Under the pieces are notes generated by a model. It was not told the DNA's origin and made no database searches. It worked only from the letters and a program-made list of their open reading frames with translations. Source: a virus. Taken from it: a stretch of 64,000 nt of DNA. The stretch is from IMG/VR virus record IMGVR_UViG_3300009146_000001, positions 1 through 64,000 of that record. The stretch is one strand, 5' to 3'. How positions within the stretch are numbered: the stretch's first letter is position 1; the number at the start of each line of letters is the position of its first letter. Below, piece after piece: positions 27,631 through 35,387 of this stretch. The translations under genes were made by a program, and so were the position numbers.

Positions 27631-27960
27631 TTACGGGATCTCATCCCGATCCTGAATTTGTTCCAGCGCCGGGATCCGACTCGCCTCAACGTCGTCGTCC
27701 GCCAGCCCGTCCGGCGATTCCAGCTCGTCCTGCTCGATCACCCGCGTCTCCCGGATCCTGCCAAGTGGAATCGTTATCGCCACGGTGTGCGGCGTATTCG
27801 CGTGGACCGTGGAGATGGTGATCCCCATCGTGATCTTGGCCATCCCCTGCTCGTGGTCCTGACCCGCCTGAGTGATTTGCTCCCAGTAGTCGTTCAGGAA
27901 AGAGCGGACCTTCATCCCGATGGCCTTGGCCACCACGTCAGCTTCGGTTGCAGTGCTCAT
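27631..27960 (-). CDS. Hypothetical protein (109 aa)
   Basis: MSTATEADVVAKAIGMKVR onward; an N-terminal helix then strands (I-T-M-G-I-T-I-S-T-V, T-V-A-I-T-I-P-L-G-R-I) and an acidic C-terminus. It overlaps the nuclease gene by 4 bases. Its place between a PD-(D/E)XK nuclease and the SWIM/HNH pair suggests a recombination or replication partner. No family recognised. Confidence 0.6.
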   Translation of the reverse strand: MSTATEADVVAKAIGMKVRSFLNDYWEQITQAGQDHEQGMAKITMGITISTVHANTPHTVAITIPLGRIRETRVIEQDELESPDGLADDDVEASRIPALEQIQDRDEIP

Positions 27961-28847
27961 GGGGGGTCGTCGGAACCGAGTCTTTCAATCCGTCCGAACT
28001 CACAGAATTCCCACACGTCGCAGTAGTATTTGCAACGGATCGACTCTGCCTTCCGCTCCTGAATGTCGTAGACGTCGCTCGGCTTCCCGGCCGCGCTGAG
28101 CGCCTGCTTGCGCAGGTTCATCTGCTCGGTGGCTTCCTTGGCGGTCTTGTAGATGCCAGTGGCCCGCTTGCCACCCGCCTTCATGAGGGCGTACTCGTTC
28201 GGCTTGGCCCACCGCTCATCGTGCGTGCACAGGGGATAGCTCTCCTCGTGCTGCGTAAGCCGGTACGAGATGTAGGCGTCGAGACTGTCGTCGGACCAGA
28301 TCCTGATCGGGATCATCTTCACTGGACCCACCGGGTAGGTCGGATCCCGGTATCGCTCGACCGGGGTGTAATCCCGGATCGCGGCGATGATGAACATCTC
28401 GGCAATCTCGATCCCATTGTCCCGCGCCAGCCGCCGGTAGCAGTTAAGCTGCGCCTCCCACTCCGGCTTGATCGGCCCCTGCACGGCACCTGCCCGCAAC
28501 GTCTTGTAATCGTAAAGCTTGTGGTTCTCGATCAGGTCAAGAATCCCCGCCACTGACCACGTCCGATTGGTGCCAGTCCACTGGCTGAATAACTGGACCT
28601 CGGTGTGCGCCGTCGTCGACTTCGAGATGAACTCATGGAAGCCAGAGCCCCAGAGCGCGAAGAACCTGTCGATGACGTCGATGCTGATCTTGTCGCCGTA
28701 GGCATCGCGGAGCTGCTTGATCCGTGGCGGGCCGATCATCTCGGTGACCGAGATGTCCGCCCGTGATCGGCGCTCCTCCTGAGTCTGCCGGGGAACGACC
28801 GAATCGTAGATCGCCCCCGGCAGACCGAGTTGATTGGTGACCCTCAT
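27957..28847 (-). CDS. PD-(D/E)XK nuclease, RecB/Cas4-like (296 aa)
   Basis: The start at 28847 (MRVTNQLGLPGAIYDSVVP) gives an ATGA overlap with the upstream gene. The catalytic core reads V-A-G-I-L-D-L-I-E-N-H-K-L-Y-D-Y-K-T-L-R (acid, then D-x-K-type pair), followed by Q-L-N-C-Y-R-R-L in the RecB-family Q-x-x-x-Y position. A C-terminal C-x3-C-x5-C group (residues about 277-288) resembles the Fe-S-linked cysteines of Cas4/AddB-type nucleases, though an upstream fourth Cys is not obvious. Probable exonuclease in phage recombination. Confidence 0.75.
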   Translation of the reverse strand: MRVTNQLGLPGAIYDSVVPRQTQEERRSRADISVTEMIGPPRIKQLRDAYGDKISIDVIDRFFALWGSGFHEFISKSTTAHTEVQLFSQWTGTNRTWSVAGILDLIENHKLYDYKTLRAGAVQGPIKPEWEAQLNCYRRLARDNGIEIAEMFIIAAIRDYTPVERYRDPTYPVGPVKMIPIRIWSDDSLDAYISYRLTQHEESYPLCTHDERWAKPNEYALMKAGGKRATGIYKTAKEATEQMNLRKQALSAAGKPSDVYDIQERKAESIRCKYYCDVWEFCEFGRIERLGSDDPP

Positions 28848-29536
28848 GCTGCCGGTTCCGCCGTGGCTTCCGCAGGCATCTTCGCAAGCCAAGCCGTGGA
28901 CGCCGCCCGGAGGTCTCGGAACTGAGGCGTGTCGGTTTTCGGATGGCGGGAGAACCACTGGATCGTCTCGCGCTTGAGTTTGCGCAGGGGCTGCCCCTTG
29001 TAGTTGCAGACGTAGTCCACGATGAAGTCGCCGGGATCCGGACCATCTGTCGCGGCAGGCGGCTCAGGCTCCGGTTCTGGTTCAGGCTCAGGTTCAGGCG
29101 CTGGCGCGGGAGCGGGTTGAGCTGCTGCTGGCGCGGGCGCTGGTACTGGCGCGGGCGCTGGCGCGGAGACGGGCGGAACAGGCTTCATCGCACGCTTCGC
29201 AGGCGCAGAAGCAGGAGGAGCGGTCGCGGCAGCCGGGGTCTCCGGGACCGACGGGGGCGGAGCCTTGATCGACGGGGCAACCACCGATGCCGGGAAGTAG
29301 GTGGCGAACATAAGCTCGACCTCCTTGCGGGCAGTGTTGAATGCCGTCGAAGCATTGCCCGCAGAATCCACCGGCATCATGATCCGGCCGGTGATCGGCG
29401 TATCGCCCATCATGATTCCCCAATGAACCCCGCTCACAGCCTGCCCGGCCGCCGATGTGGGGCTGGCCTCGGACACCTCGGATATCGGGACAATGATCCG
29501 TCCCAATTTGCGTACCATCTCGTCGAATTCGTGCAT
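28844..29536 (-). CDS. Hypothetical protein with Ala/Pro/Glu-repeat linker (230 aa)
   Basis: The start at 29536 (MHEFDEMVRKLGRIIVPIS) lies just after the GTGTGG-N4-CCACAC dyad. Residues 1-95 are folded. Residues about 95-165 are low-complexity (A-P-x-P-A-P repeats, then an E-P repeat), and residues 170-225 form a compact helical domain with I-V-D-Y-V-C-N-Y-K-G-Q-P-L and T-I-Q-W-F-S-R-H-P. The two-domain, flexible-linker layout resembles recombination mediators, but no family is recognised. It overlaps the nuclease gene by 4 bases. Confidence 0.55.
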   Translation of the reverse strand: MHEFDEMVRKLGRIIVPISEVSEASPTSAAGQAVSGVHWGIMMGDTPITGRIMMPVDSAGNASTAFNTARKEVELMFATYFPASVVAPSIKAPPPSVPETPAAATAPPASAPAKRAMKPVPPVSAPAPAPVPAPAPAAAQPAPAPAPEPEPEPEPEPEPPAATDGPDPGDFIVDYVCNYKGQPLRKLKRETIQWFSRHPKTDTPQFRDLRAASTAWLAKMPAEATAEPAA

Positions 29537-29547
29537 AGATTTACTTG

Positions 29548-29563
29548 GTGTGGTTTCCCACAC
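29548..29563. promoter_or_regulatory. Dyad GTGTGG-N4-CCACAC (copy 1)
   Basis: GTGTGG TTTC CCACAC is a perfect 6+6 inverted repeat, 12 bases upstream of the start at 29536. The same arrangement recurs at 36481 and, with one mismatch, at 43078. Likely operator for a dimeric repressor. Confidence 0.5.
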
Positions 29564-29576
29564 ATGGTTGTTTGGG

Positions 29577-29825
29577 TCAAGGAACTTCGTCAGTGAGATC
29601 TGGTATTTCCTGCGGGCTTTCCCGGATGGCCCATTCGCAGGTAACTTCGCCCCGTGCGATGAGGCGGATAAGTGCCATGGTCTTGCGTCGGCCGGTCTTC
29701 GGGCCAGTCGGAGCGACCGGAACACCTAGCTCCCCGGCAATGATTTCAAGATTCTCCAGCTCCCTAAGGGACATCCCAATTTGTAAAACGGTAGTGTTGC
29801 TGTTGCTCATGTCTATCGCCTCCAT
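29577..29825 (-). CDS. Small putative DNA-binding protein (82 aa)
   Basis: Start at 29825 (MEAIDMSNSNTTVLQIGMS) or at 29810 (MSNSN). The core L-Q-I-G-M-S-L-R-E-L-E-N-L ... M-A-L-I-R-L-I-A-R-G-E-V looks like a strand-helix-helix unit with a basic linker (G-P-K-T-G-R-R-K). It aligns loosely with the divergently transcribed gene at 29862, including a similar C-terminal T-D-E-V-P. Perhaps a ribbon-helix-helix-like regulator. Function not established. Confidence 0.5.
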   Translation of the reverse strand: MEAIDMSNSNTTVLQIGMSLRELENLEIIAGELGVPVAPTGPKTGRRKTMALIRLIARGEVTCEWAIRESPQEIPDLTDEVP

Positions 29826-29861
29826 GGTTCTCCGCTGCGTCCGACTGGGTACAAATCCCCC

Positions 29862-30215
29862 ATGAAAAATGGCCACCGGCCCAAACCGGAGGAGAATGGG
29901 CTCCCACCTTGGGCGTTGCCTGATCCCATTCCGATAGGTGGCAGGCCGGTAGTAGTGCCCCTTGGGGAGCAACGGCTTTCCTTGGGCATCCAACTCTCGG
30001 CCGCCCAGAATAGGCAGCTCCACCAGATCGCCTATGATTTTGGCTATCTTTACGCCAACAGGCCCAGCCTTACCCAACTTATGAGGGCCATTGCCGACGG
30101 GGAGATGGTTGTCGTGCCGCGACATATGATCGTGAACCTTGACGAACTCTGGGTCATCAAGGCGGGGCGGCCTCCAGAAGATATCCCTCACCCGACTGAC
30201 GAATTCCCGCCTTGA
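29862..30215 (+). CDS. Small putative regulator, divergent partner (117 aa)
   Basis: MKNGHRPKPEENGLPPWAL onward; a Pro-rich first 40 residues, then a strand-helix-helix unit (L-G-I-Q-L-S-A-A-Q-N-R-Q-L-H-Q-I-A ... L-T-Q-L-M-R-A-I-A-D-G-E-M) similar to the minus-strand neighbour at 29577. The two starts are only 36 bases apart. Its 3' end overlaps the clamp gene convergently by 59 bases. One of only two plus-strand genes in 1-36.6 kb (the other is terL). Confidence 0.5.
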   Translation: MKNGHRPKPEENGLPPWALPDPIPIGGRPVVVPLGEQRLSLGIQLSAAQNRQLHQIAYDFGYLYANRPSLTQLMRAIADGEMVVVPRHMIVNLDELWVIKAGRPPEDIPHPTDEFPP

Positions 30216-31239
30216 CCCCGCCGGGAATCAAGGCCGCCGCCAGACCTTCCCCGATCCAGACGCAAGCGAGGTATCCGCCGGAGGGGCCGATCCGTGCGTG
30301 GCCGCGAACTCTGGCGAGAACCCGACTGGCGGGCTCGGTGCGGCAGACAACCCGCCACGGCTGAACCCCTTCCCTGCGGCGACCGACCGGAACGTGCGTA
30401 TCGAACGGGATCAGGCTCTGGTCACCAAGGTGAAGCCGGTCACCGTCGAAGCTGACCTCCACGCAGTCGCCAGCCGCCTTCGCCATCATCTCGCTGACGG
30501 CCTCGCCCTCCACCATCACCCAGTCCATGGCGTTGACGCTCTGCGAAACCTTGTCCCATGAGGACTTGTGCCCGTTTTCGCAATGACTGATGCGGTAGGC
30601 GCAGAAGCTGTCGCGCACCACGAGGTCATGGTCCTCGAACTGGATCCTCGGCTCCACGCACCGACCAAGTTCGGACAGGATCGCCGACTTGGTGATGCAA
30701 CTCAGCTTTTCCGGGCTCCGGTGACGATAGGCAATCTCAACCCCAGTGCCGCCAACCGTGCTGAAGCCCAGACTGGACCCGCCACAGAACACCTCCGTGA
30801 ATGGATCCTCCGCCTTGAGCACGACGGCGAGTCCCACGTAGTCGCGTGGGCTTATTTCGAAGATGCGGCGGTCCCCGGAGAACTTGATGAGGCCATGCCC
30901 GTGCTTCATCGGTCTAGCCTTGATTTCCGCCCTGATCCCGTTGCGCAAGACCGAGAGGACACCGGGCTTATCCTGCTCGATGAACAACTCCTCGCAGCTC
31001 CGGTCGCAGACCGTCAGAAATTCAAGCAGAGGCACTGTGCATTTACCGGATTCCGCTACCGCTACGAAATCCTTGGCTGCCTGAACGTCAACGCCATCGG
31101 CGGTGGCGGTGAAAACGACGCCACCCCCTTTTCTGGCTTCGATATCCACGACCGGAGCTGGAGAACCTGCCGCCCGCACGAAACGGAGCATCCCCTTGAG
31201 GGAGCTGACCAATTCCCGGCGGATGACCATAAACTTCAC
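30157..31239 (-). CDS. dnaN: DnaN-like sliding clamp (360 aa)
   Basis: A GTG start at 31239 overlaps the upstream stop (GTGA) and gives an N-terminus M-K-F-M-V-I-R-R-E-L-V-S-S-L-K-G-M-L, close in pattern to bacterial beta clamps (M-K-F-x-V-x-R-E-x-L). Other clamp-like features: V-V-F-T-A-T-A-D-G-V-D-V-Q at about 50-62 and G-K-C-T-V-P-L-L-E-F-L at about 75. Its length matches the usual 366 aa. Role: processivity ring for a phage or host DNA polymerase. The C-terminal third is more divergent. An ATG at 31230 is the alternative start. Confidence 0.65.
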   Translation of the reverse strand: MKFMVIRRELVSSLKGMLRFVRAAGSPAPVVDIEARKGGGVVFTATADGVDVQAAKDFVAVAESGKCTVPLLEFLTVCDRSCEELFIEQDKPGVLSVLRNGIRAEIKARPMKHGHGLIKFSGDRRIFEISPRDYVGLAVVLKAEDPFTEVFCGGSSLGFSTVGGTGVEIAYRHRSPEKLSCITKSAILSELGRCVEPRIQFEDHDLVVRDSFCAYRISHCENGHKSSWDKVSQSVNAMDWVMVEGEAVSEMMAKAAGDCVEVSFDGDRLHLGDQSLIPFDTHVPVGRRREGVQPWRVVCRTEPASRVLARVRGHARIGPSGGYLACVWIGEGLAAALIPGGVKAGIRQSGEGYLLEAAPP

Positions 31240-31670
31240 AGCGTTGTCTCCAAGCCGACCCGGACCAGCACCCCCTCCTCGCCGGAAGTCACCATCTGGC
31301 CATATTCCCACACGACCCTCGGGTCATTGTCCTTGATTCCGACAATCTCGGCGATGCCATCGACGAATGCCTTCAGGGAGGCTCGGAGGTTGTCATGATC
31401 GTCGAGGAGTCGGCGTCGGAGCTGGACGATGGTGACGACAAGACGTGCCGTGCCGCCTCTAGAATTGCCAGAAGACTTGTGTCGGGTTCGTGGACGATCC
31501 TTTGGACCGCCCTTTTGGCGTCGGACCACGCCCCGACCTTCGATTTGACCCCTTTGATCCGATTGGGGCTGCGCGGCTTCCACGGGACGAAGCCGACTCT
31601 TGTGAGTATAACCTTGCGGCCCGAGGACGTAGCCATTGTCGGTCAATTTCTTGATGAATTCCGGAATCAT
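31236..31670 (-). CDS. RusA-like Holliday junction resolvase (144 aa)
   Basis: The C-terminal half has the RusA pattern: R-R-R-L-L-D-D-H-D-N-L-R-A-S-L-K-A-F-V-D-G, then G-I-K-D-N-D-P-R-V-V-W-E. RusA enzymes use such Asp residues to bind Mg and cut four-way junctions. The middle (residues 25-70) is basic. The first 25 residues are also clamp-like to DNA in charge. It overlaps both neighbours by 4 bases. Role: resolving recombination intermediates before packaging. Fairly confident of the family, not of activity. Confidence 0.7.
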   Translation of the reverse strand: MIPEFIKKLTDNGYVLGPQGYTHKSRLRPVEAAQPQSDQRGQIEGRGVVRRQKGGPKDRPRTRHKSSGNSRGGTARLVVTIVQLRRRLLDDHDNLRASLKAFVDGIAEIVGIKDNDPRVVWEYGQMVTSGEEGVLVRVGLETTL

Positions 31671-31936
31671 GGAGGATCCTCACCCAGTTCGTCCTCCGGC
31701 CGCCACTCGCCCCGGAAAACCGGGACGGCAACGGTCGTATCCTCGAAGAGAAGCCCGATCATAGGGCCGCCAAGATCCCATCCGAGCGTGGCATGGTTAT
31801 GTTTGGCGTGATCGAGTAAGGTTTGCCTCACCATCCGGGTGCCGCTCTTGAGCCAAGTCCCGCCGGGGAAGTTTATCAGTGTTTCTTCCTTACTTGCTGA
31901 GGCATCGGGGTTTACTGCACGACTACGGGGGCGCAT
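31667..31936 (-). CDS. Hypothetical protein (89 aa)
   Basis: The start at 31936 (MRPRSRAVNPDASASKEET) is preferred over one at 32047: it has GGAG about 11 bases upstream and leaves only a 14-base overlap with the upstream gene. The middle contains M-V-R-Q-T-L-L-D-H-A-K-H-N-H and G-W-D-L-G-G-P-M-I-G-L-L. The tail is acidic (E-D-E-L-G-E-D-P-P). No family recognised. Confidence 0.5.
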   Translation of the reverse strand: MRPRSRAVNPDASASKEETLINFPGGTWLKSGTRMVRQTLLDHAKHNHATLGWDLGGPMIGLLFEDTTVAVPVFRGEWRPEDELGEDPP

Positions 31937-32516
31937 CTTCGGTGTTTCTCCAATGATTGTGAACGTGGACCCCGGAGCGGTCCAGATATCTCCGGAGGAT
32001 CGTTCTGGTTTCGTTGTACGGACGTAATTTTCGCACGGTCTGGCCATCCATCCGGCGCGTGGTCAGGAAAACCGACAGGAGTTCCTCTTTGAGTTCGAGG
32101 ATTTTGGCCCCGGAGCCCTTCTTGTGGGCGACCAGAGCCGCAAACCGGGCTGTGATGGGTCCAACCTTCTCGATTGCCACGGCTTGGAGCTTCGTAATCT
32201 CGGCAACCTCCTCCTTCTCCTCCATCGCCTTGCCGAAAAGTCGTTCCAGACGGCCACGGAAGCCAGAGATGAGCCGGTCGGCGTCACTTTCGAGATCCCG
32301 GAGGGTGTGCCGCCACTCCGCGCAGTCCTCGCAGACGATAATCCGGGACAGTTGCTCAATCGCCGGGTTCAACTTGAAGGCCCGGAGGTCAACTTCAGGC
32401 CGGATCGCCTTCCCGCAGTCCTTGCAGGTGTCCGGGTAGGAGTACATCTCCGGCTTGGTGGCCACGGGAACGGGGATCTGCGCGCCCCTGAGGGCTTCAG
32501 CAGCAGTTTTCACCAT
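31923..32516 (-). CDS. Zinc-binding helical protein (197 aa)
   Basis: The start at 32516 (MVKTAAEALRGAQIPVPVA) was chosen because the upstream part of this frame overlaps another gene. C-K-D-C at about residue 28 and C-E-D-C at about 62 form a likely zinc site. The remainder is helical with coiled-coil content (E-R-L-F-G-K-A-M-E-E-K-E-E-V-A-E-I), ending in a basic segment. Perhaps a replication or recombination accessory factor. Not recognised. Confidence 0.55.
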   Translation of the reverse strand: MVKTAAEALRGAQIPVPVATKPEMYSYPDTCKDCGKAIRPEVDLRAFKLNPAIEQLSRIIVCEDCAEWRHTLRDLESDADRLISGFRGRLERLFGKAMEEKEEVAEITKLQAVAIEKVGPITARFAALVAHKKGSGAKILELKEELLSVFLTTRRMDGQTVRKLRPYNETRTILRRYLDRSGVHVHNHWRNTEDAPP

Positions 32517-32995
32517 GCCCCCTGATCTTTTGCCCGCAGGTACGCCGCACGCGCCTGAGCGGTTGCGTCGGCGGGCAGTCGTCGGCTGAGGTCGGGCAGA
32601 ACCGCCCGCCTCCAGTGTTTGGCAAGAGCGTTTACGGTCATAGCATTCTTCGGCCAGTGGGTTAACAGGTTCCGCCAACGGTGGATGATGTCCTCCGGCA
32701 TGACGCCGGGCTCGATCTGGCGGATGTCCTTTAGGATTTTCGCGTACCGGGAAACTTCGGGGCCTCCAACCGAGCATACCTGCTCGCCAGCCTCACACGT
32801 CGCCAGCGCGCAGATGAGAGCGTCGTTGGCACGCTGGGCCTCGGTGCGCTTCTCGGGCTCAGGCGGATTGTCCGGCAACGGGAGGGACTTAAACGGACGG
32901 CCCTTCTTGTTGCGCAGAGACCTTTCGATGTCGTCCAGCCGTTGCTCGATCCTGACGAGGACAAAGAGGATTTGCTGGTAGGGCTCGGCTTCCAT
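32510..32995 (-). CDS. Putative replication-accessory protein (161 aa)
   Basis: The start at 32995 (MEAEPYQQILFVLVRIEQR) gives a coiled-coil N-terminus (I-E-Q-R-L-D-D-I-E-R-S-L-R), a Pro-rich linker at about 35-55, and a C-terminal helical unit with D-I-I-H-R-W-R-N-L-L-T-H-W-P and L-A-K-H-W-R-R-A. That last unit is like winged-helix or replisome-organiser tails in phages. It lies directly next to the SSB-tail protein. Inferred from context. Confidence 0.5.
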   Translation of the reverse strand: MEAEPYQQILFVLVRIEQRLDDIERSLRNKKGRPFKSLPLPDNPPEPEKRTEAQRANDALICALATCEAGEQVCSVGGPEVSRYAKILKDIRQIEPGVMPEDIIHRWRNLLTHWPKNAMTVNALAKHWRRAVLPDLSRRLPADATAQARAAYLRAKDQGAW

Positions 32996-32996
32996 A

Positions 32997-33593
32997 TCAG
33001 AAAGGCGGCTCGTCATCGTCCTCGTTGATCGCGCCACGCTGCTGCTCGGGCGGAGTCGCTCCCTCCTGATTGATGGCCCACGCCTTGATCGCCCCGTCCC
33101 AAAGGAAGTTGAGGAGGTCGGTGTCGTCCCAGACCTTGACCCCCTTCACCGTCAACTCCTTGAGCCGGGGAAGTTCCTCCTTCGTGTACGCGGCAGGAAT
33201 GCGGGCCTTCTGCTGCATCATCGTCCACCCGCGCCTGATCTTGTCCGGCTGATCCTCCGGCGTGAATGCGTAGGGCCGGAAAGCCACCGGCACCTCGGGA
33301 TCAAAGTTGGGATAGCAGGACAGGAACCCGGTCGTGTACCGGGACGACCACGGCACCTTAATGATGTCGCTGCCGTCCAGCTCAATCATGAGCTGCTTAC
33401 CGAACTTTGAATCCTGCGCCTCAAAGTGGGAGATCACCCCTTCGAGCTGGTCGTAGTATTTCTCCCAGACTTCCTTGCCGAGTTTGTTGGTCCGCCTGAA
33501 TGCGCCCAGCGCATTGGCTTGAGTCCGGGTGGCGAACCGTCCGGAATATATGGTCCAGTACGTCCGCCGTTCGTAATCACTTGCTGTTGCCAT
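32997..33593 (-). CDS. Putative single-stranded-DNA-binding protein (198 aa)
   Basis: The start at 33593 (MATASDYERRTYWTIYSGR) removes an upstream basic shadow. The C-terminus is acidic and ends N-E-D-D-D-E-P-P-F, like the D-D-D-I-P-F tip that bacterial and phage SSBs use to recruit replication proteins. The body carries K-V-P-W-S-S-R-Y-T-T-G-F and G-W-T-M-M-Q-Q-K-A-R. Neighbouring genes encode a resolvase, clamp and nuclease, which fits. An OB-fold cannot be shown by eye. Confidence 0.55.
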   Translation of the reverse strand: MATASDYERRTYWTIYSGRFATRTQANALGAFRRTNKLGKEVWEKYYDQLEGVISHFEAQDSKFGKQLMIELDGSDIIKVPWSSRYTTGFLSCYPNFDPEVPVAFRPYAFTPEDQPDKIRRGWTMMQQKARIPAAYTKEELPRLKELTVKGVKVWDDTDLLNFLWDGAIKAWAINQEGATPPEQQRGAINEDDDEPPF

Positions 33594-33972
33594 GTGGTGC
33601 TTTGGATGATGCTTTTGCCCAGTTGTAGAAAGTGGAGCGGGAGATCCCGGCCTCCCGGCAGTATGCGACCACGGTCTTCTTGCGTTCCGCGCCGGTCTTC
33701 CCATACCGGACTCCGTGGGCGCAGCCGCAGGACCGGGTGTTGCCAGTGCGCAGATTGTTCAGGCGAACCTCAACCGACCGGCCGCAAGCGCACAGGCACT
33801 TCGCCATCGACACGCGCCGATTCCCGGAAGACTGTCTTGGGAGGATACCCGTGACCGTGAGGCGACCGAAGACCGAGCCAGCCCACCTGTTCTCCTGCTT
33901 GCGCCAGTACCGCTTCCAATACTCCGCCATCGCCTTGCGACGCTTCCAGTGGATGGTTTTCTTTTCCGTCAT
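33577..33972 (-). CDS. Zinc-knuckle/HTH phage protein (131 aa)
   Basis: MTEKKTIHWKRRKAMAEYW onward. The middle F-G-R-L-T-V-T-G ... K-C-L-C-A-C-G-R-S-V-E-V-R-L-N-N-L-R-T-G-N-T-R-S-C-G-C is a zinc-binding module I associate with phage HNH/AP2-type proteins. A C-terminal helix-turn-helix follows (V-A-Y-C-R-E-A-G-I-S-R-S-T-F-Y-N-W). It overlaps the next gene by 17 bases. DNA binding is likely; nuclease activity is not shown. Confidence 0.65.
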   Translation of the reverse strand: MTEKKTIHWKRRKAMAEYWKRYWRKQENRWAGSVFGRLTVTGILPRQSSGNRRVSMAKCLCACGRSVEVRLNNLRTGNTRSCGCAHGVRYGKTGAERKKTVVAYCREAGISRSTFYNWAKASSKAPHGNSK

Positions 33973-34031
33973 AAGGTGCCGCGAGGATCGGACTCAACGG
34001 CCACCTTGTCAAGCGTAAGTTCACTAATACC

Positions 34032-35327
34032 TCAGGCGGGCACCTTCGTATTTCCGCATGCCTTTAGCGCGGTTTCCCACCGACTGATATTCCCCAGCTT
34101 CCCGGCACCGATAGTCTTGCCAAGGCCCTCAAGCATCTGACGCCGCGCTTGCCAGACCTCAGGATCATTCCATTGTTTCCCACGACTGCCGCAGAAATCG
34201 GAGAACGCAAGGATGTCGCGGATGAACCCGTAGATTTCCCTCCCCTCCGGATCGTTGCCAGTGAATACCTCCCATCCTGCCGCCGGGGTAATAATCCATC
34301 CACTCTGCTGAACTGCGTGCTTGGCCACGCCATCCCTATCCAGAGGGCGTCCATTGAGTAAGTCCTGCGCCTTGGACCGATGAAGAACCTGCTGGGGCTC
34401 CTCGGCGATTTTCCTCCACTTGGCGATTTCGAAGCACCCCTTCTCAACGAAGAACTCCACCGCATTGTCTGCCAGTTCCGGCACGAACTGACCAAGGTGA
34501 ATCGCATTCCTGTGGACATTATAGGCAACTCGCTTGCCATCCATGATCATACTATCTGCCTCGGCACGAAACTCCGGCGGAAGTACGGCATGCATTCGAG
34601 CGTAACGTGGCCAATCCTTCCCGATCACCTTTTTCATATTGTCAGTGAGATCAGATGGCAACTTATCCACAAGCCTACTGGCCTTGTTCTGTTCCCTCTT
34701 CTCTATTCTTCCCTTAGATATGGGTGGAGGTTGCTTGGCCACGTAGAGTTTTTTCTTGCCATCGGGCTCCGTCACAGACCGTACTCGTAATTCACCACTG
34801 ATTAGTTTGTCAGGGATACTTGGATCTTTCTCGGCAGCCTTGGCGGCAGCTTGTACGAGGTCTCTACTGGCCCCCACAACAGCGGCAGCTTGTTCGATGG
34901 CTTTGCCGGAATCGGGTAGTACTCCGGGAGTGCTACCCGATTCTTTGTATGACTCACTCTTCTTGTCCCCGCCGCCAGCCTTCATCCTCTCCGCCGCCTG
35001 TTTCTTATAGTAGGGAAGTATCTTAACTGCGACGCCTGCCTTCTGGCTGGCATTGAGATGCCTCCGACTGAGGTTGGCCCTTAGCGCGAAAGCAAAAATG
35101 GCTTCCTCGCTCTCGAAGTCGATGTTGTTCCATGCGGGCTCTATGCCGAGTCTCTGCGCCATCTCAAGGCGATTACGCCCATCCACAAGCACGGTCTCTC
35201 CGCCGATCTTGGTCGTGGTGATCGGGAACGCCGGGTCGAATCCATTCTTCTTCATGTCCTTCTCCATCTCAAGGAAGTCATCGCCTTCGATTGCCGGGAA
35301 CAATGTAACTACAGCGTGGTATTTCAT
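34032..35327 (-). CDS. ParB-like protein (431 aa)
   Basis: MKYHAVVTLFPAIEGDDFL onward. Residues 10-110 match a ParB/Spo0J N-terminal (CTPase/nuclease-like) fold: F-P-I-T-T-T-K, T-V-L-V-D-G-R-N-R-L-E-M-A-Q-R-L-G. A helical region with a possible HTH follows (E-Q-A-A-A-V-V-G-A-S-R-D-L-V), then a 200-residue C-terminal part of unknown fold. In phages such proteins may regulate transcription or modify DNA ends. A terminator lies just upstream. Confidence 0.7.
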   Translation of the reverse strand: MKYHAVVTLFPAIEGDDFLEMEKDMKKNGFDPAFPITTTKIGGETVLVDGRNRLEMAQRLGIEPAWNNIDFESEEAIFAFALRANLSRRHLNASQKAGVAVKILPYYKKQAAERMKAGGGDKKSESYKESGSTPGVLPDSGKAIEQAAAVVGASRDLVQAAAKAAEKDPSIPDKLISGELRVRSVTEPDGKKKLYVAKQPPPISKGRIEKREQNKASRLVDKLPSDLTDNMKKVIGKDWPRYARMHAVLPPEFRAEADSMIMDGKRVAYNVHRNAIHLGQFVPELADNAVEFFVEKGCFEIAKWRKIAEEPQQVLHRSKAQDLLNGRPLDRDGVAKHAVQQSGWIITPAAGWEVFTGNDPEGREIYGFIRDILAFSDFCGSRGKQWNDPEVWQARRQMLEGLGKTIGAGKLGNISRWETALKACGNTKVPA

Positions 35328-35336
35328 TTGGTGAAA

Positions 35337-35378
35337 AAAGGGGCGGCCCCCGTGAGGAAGCCGCCCGGTGCTAATCTC
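35337..35378 (-). terminator. Rho-independent terminator between ParB-like genes
   Basis: On the minus strand, GGGCGGC pairs with GCCGCCC across a 12-base loop and is followed by CTTTTTT. It lies 10 bases after the stop of the upstream ParB-like gene, so the two ParB-like genes are probably separate units. Confidence 0.7.
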
Positions 35379-35387
35379 AGGATCTAA

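Noticed and set aside
31373-31636. Second minus-strand frame over the resolvase gene
   Set aside because: The RusA motifs are in the other frame; this one is Ser/Arg-rich and unmotivated.
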